A stretch of 64,000 nucleotides of DNA from an uncultured Eubacterium sp. (lineage in GTDB: Bacteria > Bacillota > Clostridia > Oscillospirales > Acutalibacteraceae). Positions 42,041 through 50,835 of this stretch are shown here, in pieces (positions within the stretch are counted from its first letter, which is position 1; every line of letters begins with the position of its first letter). The stretch is from positions 1-64,000 of the forward strand of contig CALWID010000004.1 in assembly GCA_944380635.1 (NCBI GenBank), in the 5' to 3' direction. The position numbers were made by a program, and so were the translations under genes. The notes beneath the pieces were generated by a model. That model did no database searches and had not been told where the DNA came from. It was given only the letters and a program-made list of their open reading frames with translations.

Positions 42041-43363
42041 ATGAAAAGGGATTATATAAAGACTGATGTGGTTATAGTAGGCAGCGGCGTTGCGGGGCTG
42101 TTTGCCGCGCTTTGCCTGCCGGAAAACAAAAAGGCGCTTGTAATAACAAAAGAAGACCTTAAAGAATGTGATTCTTACCTTGCCCAGGGCGGAGTTTGCG
42201 TATTAAAAGACATAGAGGATTTTGACTGCTATTTTGAGGACACGATGAAGGCGGGCCATTATGAAAACGACCCGGAAAGCGTGCGTGTAATGATAGAATC
42301 ATCACCTGATGTTATCAGCACTCTTATAAACTTAGGAGTTAAATTTGATACGGACAGCGACGGCTCTTACAACTACACGCGGGAGGGCGCGCACAGGCGA
42401 AACAGAATATTGCACCACAAGGACGAAACGGGCAAAGAGATAACCGCCACACTGCTTTCAATAGCAAAAAAGCGCAAAAACATAACTTTTATAACACAGA
42501 CTACTATGATAGATATTATTGAAAAAGACAACACCTGCTACGGCATAGTTTGTGAAGATGAATTAGGCGAGCGCGGCGCAATACTTGCAAAAGATATAAT
42601 TCTTGCAACGGGCGGAATAGGCGGGCTTTTTAAAAACTCCACAAATTTTCCGCACATTACAGGCGATTCATTTGCGCTTGCCATTAAACACGGTATTGAA
42701 CTGAAAGACATTAATTACATACAGATTCACCCCACAACCCTTTACAGCAAAAAGAGCGGCAGACGCTTTCTTATAAGCGAGAGCGTGCGCGGCGAAGGCG
42801 CTGTACTTCTTAACGAAAACGGCGAAAGATTTACGGATGAACTTCAGCCGAGGGATGTTGTTACCGAGGCGATTTGCAAAGAAATGGAAAAATTCGGCAC
42901 TGACCATGTGTATATAACTCTGCCAACCATGACAAGCGAACAGGCAAAAAAGAGATTTCCCAACATATTTGAAGCCTGTATGGAAGAGGGGTATGACATT
43001 ACAAAAGACAAAGTGCCCGTAACTCCTGGCCAGCACTATATGATGGGCGGCATAAAGACTGATATAAACGGCAGGACTTCTATGAAACATCTGTTTGCCG
43101 TTGGAGAAACGGCGTGCAACGGAGTACACGGCAGAAACAGGCTTGCCTCAAACAGCCTGCTTGAAAGCCTTGTATTTTCCAAACGCGCGGCAGACCTGAT
43201 TGCGGCGGACAGCAGTGAAAAAGATTCTTACGCCCCTGACACGGACTGGGATTCCCTGCCGCCGAAAGAAGAGCGTGAAAAGGAATTTAAAAACCTTGTT
43301 ATGAATGAAATTAAAAGAAAGGACCGTGCTTTTTATGATAAGTGGTGTAACGATGAAGATTAA
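42041..43363 (+). CDS. nadB: L-aspartate oxidase
   Basis: 440 residues; shorter than E. coli NadB (about 540) but typical of the Clostridia form. FAD-binding VVIVGSGVAGLFAAL (about residue 9), ECDSYLAQGGVCVL, the active-site region THREGAHRRNRILHH-like YTREGAHRRNRILHHKDETG, ATGGIGGLFKNSTNFPHITGD, IQIHPTTLY and the C-terminal HGRNRLASNSLLESLVFSKRAA are all present. It oxidises aspartate to iminoaspartate for NAD synthesis, with fumarate as likely acceptor in an anaerobe. nadC overlaps its end; nadA is not in the window. Confidence 0.93.
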   Translation: MKRDYIKTDVVIVGSGVAGLFAALCLPENKKALVITKEDLKECDSYLAQGGVCVLKDIEDFDCYFEDTMKAGHYENDPESVRVMIESSPDVISTLINLGVKFDTDSDGSYNYTREGAHRRNRILHHKDETGKEITATLLSIAKKRKNITFITQTTMIDIIEKDNTCYGIVCEDELGERGAILAKDIILATGGIGGLFKNSTNFPHITGDSFALAIKHGIELKDINYIQIHPTTLYSKKSGRRFLISESVRGEGAVLLNENGERFTDELQPRDVVTEAICKEMEKFGTDHVYITLPTMTSEQAKKRFPNIFEACMEEGYDITKDKVPVTPGQHYMMGGIKTDINGRTSMKHLFAVGETACNGVHGRNRLASNSLLESLVFSKRAADLIAADSSEKDSYAPDTDWDSLPPKEEREKEFKNLVMNEIKRKDRAFYDKWCNDED

Positions 43364-44192
43364 TATGGATGATTATATCATTCACGCGCTTAAAGAGGAT
43401 ATTACAAGCGAAGATGTTTCCACAAACGCGGTTATGCCCGAAAACAAGCAGGGCACGGCGCAGCTTATTTGCAAAGCGAACGGAATTATCTGCGGCATTG
43501 AGGTATTTGAGCGTGTATTCACCCTGCTTGATGACACTTCCAGATTTGAAACAAAAGTCAAAGACGGCGATAAGGTTACTAAAGGGCAGATAATAGGCGT
43601 ACTTTACGGCGATATTAAGGCGCTGCTTTCAGGCGAGCGCACGGCTCTTAACTATCTGCAAAGAATGAGCGGAATAGCAACGATAACAAACGAATACGCA
43701 AAAGAACTTGAGGGCACAAACACCACCCTGCTGGACACAAGAAAAACAACGCCTAATATGCGCCCGTTTGAAAAATACGCCGTAACGGTTGGGGGCGGCA
43801 GAAACCACCGCTATAATCTTTCTGACGGCGTGCTGCTTAAAGACAACCACATAGGCGCGGCAGGCTCCGTTGCAAAAGCAATAAAAATGGCAAGGGATTA
43901 CGCGCCGTTTGTTAGAAAAATAGAGATAGAAGCCGAAACTTTAGACCAGGTAAAAGAAGCGATTGAAGCCGGCGCGGATATTATTATGCTGGATAATATG
44001 GATAATGACACAATGAAAAAAGCGGTTGAACTTATAGGCGGCAGAGCGCAGACGGAATGTTCCGGCAATGTTACAAAAGAAAGGCTAAGGGAAATAGCGG
44101 CAATAGGCGTTGACTATGTTTCAAGCGGCGCGCTCACTCATTCCGCTCCCGTGCTTGATGTAAGCCTTAAAAACCTGAAACCCGTTGAATAA
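43353..44192 (+). CDS. nadC: Nicotinate-nucleotide pyrophosphorylase (carboxylating)
   Basis: 279 residues. Family motifs: YIIHALKEDITSEDVSTNAV, ALLSGERTALNYLQRMSGIAT, LLDTRKTTPNMRPFEKYAV, GGGRNHRYNLSDGVLLKDNHI and the Glu/Asp pairs IEIEAET and DIIMLDNMD. It joins quinolinate to PRPP, giving nicotinate mononucleotide with loss of CO2. I use the ATG at 43353 (SD GTGGTG), which overlaps the end of nadB by 11 bases. A second ATG at 43365 is possible. Operon with nadB and closed by a terminator. Confidence 0.93.
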   Translation: MKINMDDYIIHALKEDITSEDVSTNAVMPENKQGTAQLICKANGIICGIEVFERVFTLLDDTSRFETKVKDGDKVTKGQIIGVLYGDIKALLSGERTALNYLQRMSGIATITNEYAKELEGTNTTLLDTRKTTPNMRPFEKYAVTVGGGRNHRYNLSDGVLLKDNHIGAAGSVAKAIKMARDYAPFVRKIEIEAETLDQVKEAIEAGADIIMLDNMDNDTMKKAVELIGGRAQTECSGNVTKERLREIAAIGVDYVSSGALTHSAPVLDVSLKNLKPVE

Positions 44193-44220
44193 ATCAGAAG
44201 TTTTAAAATATCGGATAAAA

Positions 44221-44255
44221 AATCCGGCTGAAAATTAATTCAGCCGGATTTTTTG
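44221..44255. terminator. Terminator after nadC
   Basis: AATCCGGCTGAA / TTCAGCCGGATT, 12-bp stem with T6 tail. Confidence 0.92.
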
Positions 44256-44273
44256 TTGTATTACTGGCGCTGT

Positions 44274-44525
44274 TCAGCCTTTAAGTCCCCTTGCCTGCCT
44301 ATCCATATCCTCTATAACTATATCGAATATTTCGCCGAGGGACGCGCAATATTCAAGCACTTTCCACGGCTCATTAGTGTGGTAATGGATTTTAATGAGT
44401 TCTTCATCACCAACCGCAAGCAGGCAGTCGCCCTTAAAGTTCTCCTCAAAATAATCGTTAATTTCGTCCTCATCAAGGTTTTTGCCCTCAATAAGAAGTT
44501 GAGTGTCATATTTATACTCAAGCAT
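44274..44525 (-). CDS. Stand-alone FakA/YloV C-terminal-like domain protein
   Basis: 83 residues. YDTQLLIEGKNLDEDEINDYFEENFKGDCLLAVGDEELIKIHYHTNEPWKVLEYCASLGEIFDIVIEDM matches the C-terminal segment of the fatty-acid-kinase/DAK2-fusion protein FakA (YloV; family pattern TEFLIEG...GDSLVVVGDDDLVKVHVHTN-PGKVLEYA...NIKIENM). In that protein the segment interacts with the fatty-acid-binding partner. Here it exists alone, ends with the charged tail DRQARGLKG, and the kinase (DAK2) domain is absent from the window. Such single-domain forms are annotated in other Clostridia. Function unknown. Confidence 0.75.
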   Translation of the reverse strand: MLEYKYDTQLLIEGKNLDEDEINDYFEENFKGDCLLAVGDEELIKIHYHTNEPWKVLEYCASLGEIFDIVIEDMDRQARGLKG

Positions 44526-44581
44526 AGTATTTCAAAACCTTTCCGCGCCGCGGCGCATATTTTTATTTATTACAAAAAATA

Positions 44582-44947
44582 TTACTTTGATACAATATCT
44601 GCGCCGAACGGGCAAAGGGCAAGTTTTGCAAGTTTAAAATGCTGCTTGCCGAACGGAATACCTATAATAGTTACACAAAGCAGAATGCCCCACATTAAAT
44701 GCTCAAGCGCAAGCAGAATACCTGAAAACAGCATCCAAACAAAGTTTAAAATTGCAGAGCCTGCTCCGCCGCCGTAAACAATTTCTTTTCCGAACGGGCA
44801 AAAACTTAAGCCCGCCATTTTAAAGCACTGCGTGCCGACGGGAATTCCGATTATGGTAACGCACCAGAGGCAGCCTGCAAAAAGCCAACTAAGGCCGCTG
44901 AAAAAGCCGCCGAAAACAAACCATAATATATTCCCTATTGCAGACAT
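44582..44947 (-). CDS. YccF-family inner membrane protein
   Basis: 121 residues from the ATG at 44947 (SD AAAGGAT). It contains an internal duplication: NILWFVFGGFFSGLSWLFAGCLWCVTIIGIPVGTQCFKMAGLSFCPFG and the related NFVWMLFSGILLALEHLMWGILLCVTIIGIPFGKQHFKLAKLALCPFG (each given in pieces). The two halves of about 50 residues are the YccF domain, with four membrane helices. Function of the family is not established. It lies between the FakA-like small gene and the PPC-domain gene. Confidence 0.88.
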   Translation of the reverse strand: MSAIGNILWFVFGGFFSGLSWLFAGCLWCVTIIGIPVGTQCFKMAGLSFCPFGKEIVYGGGAGSAILNFVWMLFSGILLALEHLMWGILLCVTIIGIPFGKQHFKLAKLALCPFGADIVSK

Positions 44948-45095
44948 AATACCAAATCCTTTCATAAATAACATACCATATTTATATTACGGATAAATGA
45001 CCGCATAATTACAAATTTGTTAGATTTCAGTACGGGATAATGAAACATATATTTTTAAGCGCGCCCAGCGGATATTTATTTTACTTCCGGCGGAA

Positions 45096-45518
45096 TTAAT
45101 CAAAGTCAAAAAGATTCAGCCCTATTTCATCACTGAAGCGGCGTGAAACTTTACCGTTTACAATATTTATAACCATTTCGCAGGTTGCGCTGACTACGGC
45201 TTTATTAAGGTGCCCGCCAAAGACCTCGCCTTTTTCGTTGCCAACGCTCATATGCAAGTGCGAATAATGCTCTTTGTTCATTTGAGTAACCGTGCCGGAA
45301 AGTGAAACTATTTCAAAATCGCCATTAAAACTATTTGAATAATACTGTTTTTCAGCCGTTTTAAACACGCCTACGGTAACATCGCCGACCGCGCCTATAG
45401 CGTTTACATAGGCGAGGGTTATATCTTCTTTTTCGCAAATTGCTTTCAGAGTTTCCACAATTTCCTCGCCCTTATCTATCCTTGCAAAAACCGTGTTTTC
45501 AAATCTTTTGTATTCCAT
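45096..45518 (-). CDS. PPC (DUF296) domain protein
   Basis: 140 residues with the PPC/DUF296 fold: VFARIDKGEEIVETLKAICEKEDITLAYVNAIGAVGDVTVGVF, the GDFEIVSLSGTVTQ strand and HLHMSVGNEKGEVFGGHLNKA with the conserved histidines and GGHL. In plants the domain is found in AT-hook proteins. Bacterial stand-alone copies form trimers of uncertain role and are often called DNA-binding on weak grounds. The ATG at 45518 directly follows a full copy of the leader element. Single gene. Confidence 0.88.
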   Translation of the reverse strand: MEYKRFENTVFARIDKGEEIVETLKAICEKEDITLAYVNAIGAVGDVTVGVFKTAEKQYYSNSFNGDFEIVSLSGTVTQMNKEHYSHLHMSVGNEKGEVFGGHLNKAVVSATCEMVINIVNGKVSRRFSDEIGLNLFDFD

Positions 45519-45675
45519 ACTAATCACCATAGCCTTTCAGGCTACAAAAAATTAAAATAATTAACACCTTACTGTAGCCTGATAAGGCGTTAATGGTACA
45601 GCCATCTCAAAATTATTCAGCAAGGCAAATTTTGAGGGCAATATAATCAGAATCAGTGTGAATTTTCACGCTAAT
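45519..45675 (-). repeat. Recurrent leader element, copy F (full length)
   Basis: Minus-strand order: imperfect palindrome AGTGTGAATTTTCACGCT (plus 45655-45672), GATTATATTGCC, promoter-like region, residual anti-SD TGTACCATT (45592-45600), hairpin arms AACGCCTTA / TAAGGTGTT (45563-45591) with loop GGCTAC (45574-45579), partner GTAGCC (45540-45545), TGAAAGGCTATGGTGATTAG, ATG. Four bases (ATCA) of the anti-SD seen in copy H are missing here. Confidence 0.88.
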
Positions 45676-45684
45676 CCTCTTTTT

Positions 45685-46149
45685 TTAATTATTAAGTTTA
45701 TCAAAAAGCGCCTTACAGCCTGATTTTATATCTTCATACGCCGCCGAAAAATCACCCGTATACCAAGGGTCTGAAACATCTTTCCCGCTCCCGGCAAAAC
45801 TCATTATTTTAAAAAGTTTGCCCTGCTTATCGCCGCCGAACAGGCGCTGCATACCGCGCATATTTTCGCTGTCCATACCTATTATATAATCATATTTTTC
45901 ATAATCATCTTTTTTCAGGCGCACCGCGCGCTTGCCGGCGCACGAAACCCCGTGCTTTGCAAGTTCGCGCCTTGCCGGCGGATAAACAGGGTTGCCCACG
46001 CCGCCCCAAATTTCCTCGCCGCTTGTTGCGGCGGAGGCAATATAAAATTTTTCCGAAACGCCTGCCTTTTGCGCCATATCTTTAAAGATAAATTCCGCCA
46101 TCGGCGAACGGCAGATATTGCCGTGGCAGACAAATAAAATTTTTATCAT
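45685..46149 (-). CDS. Low-molecular-weight protein-tyrosine phosphatase
   Basis: 154 residues from the ATG at 46149 (SD GAGGTAT). P-loop MIKILFVCHGNICRSPMAEF gives Cys8 nucleophile and Arg14 (C-x5-R); the general acid Asp lies in VSDPWYTGDF near residue 122. The family dephosphorylates tyrosine in proteins. In bacteria it often opposes BY-kinases in capsule control, but no BY-kinase is in the window. Nothing unusual in the active site. Isolated gene. Confidence 0.92.
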   Translation of the reverse strand: MIKILFVCHGNICRSPMAEFIFKDMAQKAGVSEKFYIASAATSGEEIWGGVGNPVYPPARRELAKHGVSCAGKRAVRLKKDDYEKYDYIIGMDSENMRGMQRLFGGDKQGKLFKIMSFAGSGKDVSDPWYTGDFSAAYEDIKSGCKALFDKLNN

Positions 46150-46321
46150 AGATACCTCTTTAAAAGCCGAAATCAAGGCCTGCGGTGATTTTTAAGCAAA
46201 TCGGCGCAGGTGGCGCAAATATTTTAAGCCTGAAAAAATATTTCAGGCGCTTTTGATTTACGCCGCTTTTTATTCAAGTATATCACGCGGCGGCTCTGGT
46301 TTCAACAAAATGAATTTAAAG

Positions 46322-46356
46322 AAAAAGCCGAAAGGGAAAAATTAAACTCTTTCGGC
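46322..46356 (-). terminator. Terminator of the DUF2798 gene
   Basis: GCCGAAAG / CTTTCGGC stem with T5 on the minus strand. Between it and the phosphatase gene (46150-46320) there is a further GCCTGAAA / TTTCAGGC dyad at 46228-46248. Confidence 0.7.
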
Positions 46357-46367
46357 AGTTTTGGGTT

Positions 46368-46835
46368 TTATTTATTTTTATTTTTGAAAATGCGCTCGAA
46401 AATCATTCTTACAAACGGGCCTATAAAGAATATCTGGCTGAAAAACGCCATTGGGAAATTCAGCACCGTTGTTTGCAGCCACACCGCCGCAAACTGCACG
46501 CCTGCTTTTTTGAAAAGCAGAGTTGCAATAAGGCTCATTGAAGGGCACATAAGGCACACTATCATTGAGGACAGCGCTATCACAAAAAGTTTTGGATTAT
46601 CCTTTTCAGGGTTCGTAAACTTAAATGCAAGTTTATGGGCAAGGCGGTCCACAACAAGAAATTCAAGCACGAAAGCAACCGGCCACATAATAACTATCTC
46701 ATTAAAGGCTGAAAGAAAAACGCTGTTTTCCATTTTGCCGGTGCTTAGCGCAATGTTGTAGCATATCATAGCGTACACCATTACAAAGGACATTAAAAGT
46801 GTGAAAATGACATTCTGAAATTTTGTTTTTGGCAT
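46368..46835 (-). CDS. DUF2798-type membrane protein
   Basis: 155 residues from the ATG at 46835 (SD AAAGGAG), four membrane helices. It reads KFQNVIFTLLMSFVMVYAMICYN, then AFNEIVIMWPVAFVLEFLVVDRLAHKLAF, then a second pair of helices ending FIGPFVRMIFERIFKNKNK. This pattern matches DUF2798-family proteins, often found near MarR-type regulators. Function unknown. A ~100-base leader separates it from its promoter and could encode a short peptide starting GTGGTAATATTGG. That open frame runs on past the gene start in another frame and is not supported by an SD. Confidence 0.72.
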   Translation of the reverse strand: MPKTKFQNVIFTLLMSFVMVYAMICYNIALSTGKMENSVFLSAFNEIVIMWPVAFVLEFLVVDRLAHKLAFKFTNPEKDNPKLFVIALSSMIVCLMCPSMSLIATLLFKKAGVQFAAVWLQTTVLNFPMAFFSQIFFIGPFVRMIFERIFKNKNK

Positions 46836-46944
46836 AATGTTTACTCCTTTCATAAGGGATAAACATTGTGTTGTTCGTATCAGTGCAAACCCAAAAGCAC
46901 CCGTGCGTTTCCAATATTACCACTGTTTACCGTTTTGCCCGCGT

Positions 46945-46973
46945 ATTATAGCAGATAAAAAATCAAAAATCAA
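46945..46973 (-). promoter_or_regulatory. Promoter of the DUF2798 gene
   Basis: Minus strand TTGATT (46968-46973), 17 bp, TATAAT (46945-46950). Its leader holds a CAGTG...CACTG dyad (46883-46925). Confidence 0.85.
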
Positions 46974-47112
46974 TGCCTGAATCAAAAAAGCAAAACGCTT
47001 TACTGTAAATTGAAGGGCGCAAAACGCAAAAAATATAAACCGGCGGCAAAACGGTTAGGCGCATAAAAAGCGGTCGGTTTTTATTTTTTACTCTAACTTT
47101 AATGCAGAACGA

Positions 47113-48414
47113 TTAATTTTTATCAGTTTTTCTTTGAAACAGGATTGACAGATGAAAACGGCGCTCCTGATTATCATAATGCCATTCAACCCTGCCGTTA
47201 TTAAGTTTTGCGTGCTTTTTGATTATTCGCGTTCCGAAACCGTGATTAGCGGACTCGGGCTTAGTGGAAATCAGCCTGCCGTTTTTATTCACGGGCGGAG
47301 TATCGCAACTGTTTATAACGCTTAAAATATCCATATTATTTATATTTCTCAGAGAGAAATCAATAACTTTTTCACGGCTTTTTACTGCGCTTTCAACCGC
47401 GTTATCAAGAATATTATTTAAAATTATGGAGAGTTCGGAATCATCAATATAATCAAGATTTGCCGTTTTAGCCTCATAAGTAAACTTAATATTCTTTTTA
47501 TTGCATAAAAAAATATATTTATTAAGGATAAGATCCAGCATTTTATTATTTGAAATACGGACTGTATTTTTATTCTCAAATTCAGGGTAAATTTTATTTA
47601 TATAATCCTTAACCTGAGATATATCATCAAAAGCGCTTAGGGCAAGGTAATGATTTTTTGTATCGTGAAACAGCATTTGCAATTCATCATTCTTTTGCTG
47701 CAATATATCAAGATAAGTGTTATTTAACTCATAAAAACTGCGTTCCGATTCAAGTTCTTTAACTTTTGCCTCATTCTCCTCAAGATACTGAAAATAGATT
47801 AATATAAGCACACACGCGAATATATAAGACGCCAAAACAGCGGAAATTACAATTTTAAACGAATTAGAAATTTCATATCTGATTGAAATTATTAAAAAAA
47901 CCACAGTTGTAACTAATGTTATGGCAGGAAATATAAACAGCGCAATATAACGCTTTGAGTCAATATTTTTCTTACCGCGCTTTATTATAAACGCCGTTAA
48001 CTGTAACGCCGCGAAATAGATGATTTTGCTTATCAGAACAAGCTGCACAGAAGTATTTATATCATTTCTGTAAAATGTTAAGGGTACATCCATAATTGCC
48101 GAAATCAGATAGATCACAATCATTTCAGACGCGGCCATAAAAGCGCTCATTAAAATCATTTGCACAACTGCGCTTTTTAGGCTGCACTTATAACACAAAA
48201 GCATAACAATTAAATTTATAATGCAAAAAGTTATTAGATTTAATATTTCAATATTAACGAATATAAACTGCAAAAGCCCGCAAAAATATACAACTGAACT
48301 GATAAGGAGAATATACCCGATTTTATGTTTCCTTTTAAAAATTCTGTTTAAATAGGAAAGGGCTATCATCATTTCAATTACATATGCAACGGTGCAAAGT
48401 GCAATCCGGCTCAT
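47113..48414 (-). CDS. AgrC/ComD-type sensor histidine kinase (GHKL)
   Basis: 433 residues. Residues 1-205 make six or seven membrane helices. A coiled-coil-like stretch follows (EENEAKVKELESERSFYELN). The phospho-acceptor motif is LFHDTKNHYLAL (His near residue 248), and the ATPase has N-box NNILDNAVES and G-box HGFGTRIIKKHAKLNNG. The architecture is that of peptide-sensing quorum kinases of the HPK10 class. The gene overlaps the LytTR regulator upstream by one base, so they form one operon. No AgrB protease or AgrD-type peptide gene was found beside it, so the signal is unknown. Confidence 0.9.
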   Translation of the reverse strand: MSRIALCTVAYVIEMMIALSYLNRIFKRKHKIGYILLISSVVYFCGLLQFIFVNIEILNLITFCIINLIVMLLCYKCSLKSAVVQMILMSAFMAASEMIVIYLISAIMDVPLTFYRNDINTSVQLVLISKIIYFAALQLTAFIIKRGKKNIDSKRYIALFIFPAITLVTTVVFLIISIRYEISNSFKIVISAVLASYIFACVLILIYFQYLEENEAKVKELESERSFYELNNTYLDILQQKNDELQMLFHDTKNHYLALSAFDDISQVKDYINKIYPEFENKNTVRISNNKMLDLILNKYIFLCNKKNIKFTYEAKTANLDYIDDSELSIILNNILDNAVESAVKSREKVIDFSLRNINNMDILSVINSCDTPPVNKNGRLISTKPESANHGFGTRIIKKHAKLNNGRVEWHYDNQERRFHLSILFQRKTDKN

Positions 48415-49112
48415 TATCTGCCCTCCATAAACCTCATAAATGTTTTATAAAATTCTGTTTGTCTGTTTCTTGAAACGGCTATATGATATTTATTGTTAAG
48501 GATTATTGAATTTCTTTCATAAGAAGTTACATAATTAAGATTTACAATAAAACTCTTGTGGGGAGACGCAAAAACCGAACTTTTCAGTTTATCACGCCAA
48601 AAACCGATAGGCGCCGCCGAATGATATTCTTTTTCCTGAGTAACCACTTTTGATTTTCTGTTTTCTATCTCTATATAAATTATATCGCAGGCGTTTACAC
48701 GCTCTGTTGTTTTACCGTCTTTAAGATAAAAAGAAACGGTGGAATTATCTATTCTTTTAACCGCGTCGCTCAAGCCTCTGTAAAACCTGCCCTTATCCAG
48801 CGGTTTTTCAAAAAATCTAACAGCGCTGAGGTTTAAAGCGTCATCAAGATACTTGTTGTAGGCAGTAACATACATAAGCGCTATATGCGGATTTATCTTT
48901 CTGAGCGCCTCGCCCAGTTCAATACCGTTTTTGCCGTCCATTTCAACATCAAGAACGGCTATATCAAACTTCCCGCCGCTTTTAAGCATATCCTCAGCGC
49001 AGGTGAAAACGCTTATATCAAAATCTATACAATTCTCTTTTGAAAAAAGTTCTATCTGCTCTTTAATTTCAAGAGCGTATGATTTTTCATCATCACATAT
49101 TGCTACTTTCAC
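48414..49112 (-). CDS. LytTR-family response regulator (AgrA-like)
   Basis: 232 residues from a GTG start. Receiver: VAICDDEKSYALEIKEQIE, phospho-Asp in FDIAVLDVEMDGKNGIE (about residue 55), then Lys in RFFEKPLDKGRF. C-terminal LytTR DNA-binding domain: CDIIYIEIENRKSKVVTQEKEYH, FWRDKLKSSVFASPHKSFIVNLNYV, ISVSRNR-like IAVSRNRQTEFYKTFM. LytTR proteins bind pairs of direct repeats at target promoters; none is obvious in 49113-49266. Partner of the adjacent kinase. Confidence 0.92.
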   Translation of the reverse strand: MKVAICDDEKSYALEIKEQIELFSKENCIDFDISVFTCAEDMLKSGGKFDIAVLDVEMDGKNGIELGEALRKINPHIALMYVTAYNKYLDDALNLSAVRFFEKPLDKGRFYRGLSDAVKRIDNSTVSFYLKDGKTTERVNACDIIYIEIENRKSKVVTQEKEYHSAAPIGFWRDKLKSSVFASPHKSFIVNLNYVTSYERNSIILNNKYHIAVSRNRQTEFYKTFMRFMEGR

Positions 49113-49266
49113 AGTTACCGTCCCTTTTATAACATTGTTAAAATTGTAACATAAAACAGCAGCACATTCAACAAAAGCAGCCGTTTGAGAACAAATTATT
49201 CTAAAAGCAAAACAGCGAATTTACACGCCGTTCTGATTTACACTACAGGAAAACACGCCGCGAAAA

Positions 49267-50835
49267 TTAACGCTTTAATAAAAATTTAATGCCTATAACA
49301 CCGTGTTCGGAAACTATCTTTTTTTCGCTTAAAAATTTCCCCGCTGAGAGTTTAACACAATAATTTTTGCCCTTATAGCAAAGCGCAAGTTCATTATCGC
49401 TGACGCTGAAAACCGCGGGCAGATACTCGCTTACCCTGCCAATTCTGTTTTCCATTATAAAATCCTTATTGCGTGAAACAGTAATCCCGTTTTCATTTAA
49501 ACTGAAAATAACGGCGCCGCCGGCGGAATCGGCAAAACTTACTTTGCACCTGCCTTTGCCGCAGTCCTCAAACTCCATTTTATCGTATAAAAGTTCGCTG
49601 CCGGTATCTTTATCAGCAAAATAAATTCCGGATATTATATGATTACCGCTGAAAAGGAATCCGTCCGCAACGGGCAGAGTTTCATAGACGGCATAATTTT
49701 CCCTGCATATGTTATTTTCAAACGGGTCTTCAATACTATCGTCAAAAATATGCAAATCCCTTATGCGAAAACGCCCGCCTGCTCCGTAAAGATTAACACG
49801 GTAATTTTTTGAGCAGTACCACGCCGAGTCCTTATTAGGGTCATCAAAAGCACTGTGCGCCGTTATGGCTGACGCGGGCGTTGAAGCAAAAGTATTTTTA
49901 AACCATTTTCCGCTTTCGCCGAGGGTTTCTATCTCTATTTTATTTTCTTTTTCAAGCCTTGCAAATTCTTTAAACTGATAGTTGAGGCCGTCTTTCATTG
50001 CGCTCCAGCCGAAACTGTTTTCCTGCCCTGCCTGAGCGTAGCAGAAAGACAGGCATTCGCCGTTATAATTTTCTTTCAAATACCAGTCTACCCACTGCGG
50101 CAGACCGCCTCCCGCCTTTTTATAAACGGGTTCAAGAGTAATAACGCTCTGCGACGCCCGAGCGGAGCCGTCCTCATTCATACCGCAGTCATACTGATAA
50201 ACCTGATCTGAGCCGAGCATGCGAAAAAGCGGAACATTGAGTTGCTCTTCTTTGCTTTGAGCAGGTATAAAAACATTGGTTTTACTTGGATAATACGCCT
50301 GCCCGTAATAGCCGCCCCAAAGGGTATAACCGTCCGTACCGTACTGCTCTTTACAGTTGCAAAGAGCATCCAGCCCGTATTTTTCGGTGATATATCTTAC
50401 AGTAAACGAATCAAAAAACCACGAGCCGAACACGCGCGGATAAAAGCCCATAACATCACGAAATTTTTCAAAAAGCCTGTTTACCATAGCGGCGCGCTCT
50501 TCCCTGCTGTACCCCATAGGAAAGCCATACTGAACGCGGCCGTCCCACTCCCTTTCGCCGCGCCATTTAATGCCGCAGTCCTCAGCAAGAGGTTTATGTA
50601 TTTCAAACCACACGCCTGTTTCATAGCGGCTTGAATCGAGCGACGGCATAAGTTTTTGGTATTCGGGGAAAGTAAGCGCGTCATACTGAATAAGAAAAGT
50701 TGCCTTAAAATTATATTTATCAATAAGTTTTATCTGCTCCAGCACGGTGCGGTAAGTTTCACCTTTGGGCTGGGGCTCAGAATCATAACCGCGGATAAAG
50801 TTAACGATATTCAAAATACGGCGTTTTTTATTCAT
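49267..50835 (-). CDS. Polysaccharide-deacetylase-like (NodB-fold) carbohydrate-active protein
   Basis: 522 residues, no signal peptide or membrane span. The first 250 residues look like a (beta/alpha) barrel of the glycoside-hydrolase/deacetylase type: ILNIVNFIRGYDSEP, YNFKATFLIQYDALTFPEYQ, RYETGVWFEIHKPLAEDCG, YPRVFGSWFFDSFTVRYI. The usual D-D and H-x3-H zinc motif of NodB is not clearly present. The second half is beta-rich and resembles a substrate-binding domain. It is likely a cytosolic sugar-acting enzyme that I cannot place exactly. It shares a region with the AraC gene and mgl transporter, and its ATG follows a full leader element. Confidence 0.5.
   Translation of the reverse strand: MNKKRRILNIVNFIRGYDSEPQPKGETYRTVLEQIKLIDKYNFKATFLIQYDALTFPEYQKLMPSLDSSRYETGVWFEIHKPLAEDCGIKWRGEREWDGRVQYGFPMGYSREERAAMVNRLFEKFRDVMGFYPRVFGSWFFDSFTVRYITEKYGLDALCNCKEQYGTDGYTLWGGYYGQAYYPSKTNVFIPAQSKEEQLNVPLFRMLGSDQVYQYDCGMNEDGSARASQSVITLEPVYKKAGGGLPQWVDWYLKENYNGECLSFCYAQAGQENSFGWSAMKDGLNYQFKEFARLEKENKIEIETLGESGKWFKNTFASTPASAITAHSAFDDPNKDSAWYCSKNYRVNLYGAGGRFRIRDLHIFDDSIEDPFENNICRENYAVYETLPVADGFLFSGNHIISGIYFADKDTGSELLYDKMEFEDCGKGRCKVSFADSAGGAVIFSLNENGITVSRNKDFIMENRIGRVSEYLPAVFSVSDNELALCYKGKNYCVKLSAGKFLSEKKIVSEHGVIGIKFLLKR

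Noticed and set aside
41824-44260. nadA as part of the nadBC unit
   Set aside because: No quinolinate synthase frame exists between the promoter and the terminator; it must be elsewhere or absent.
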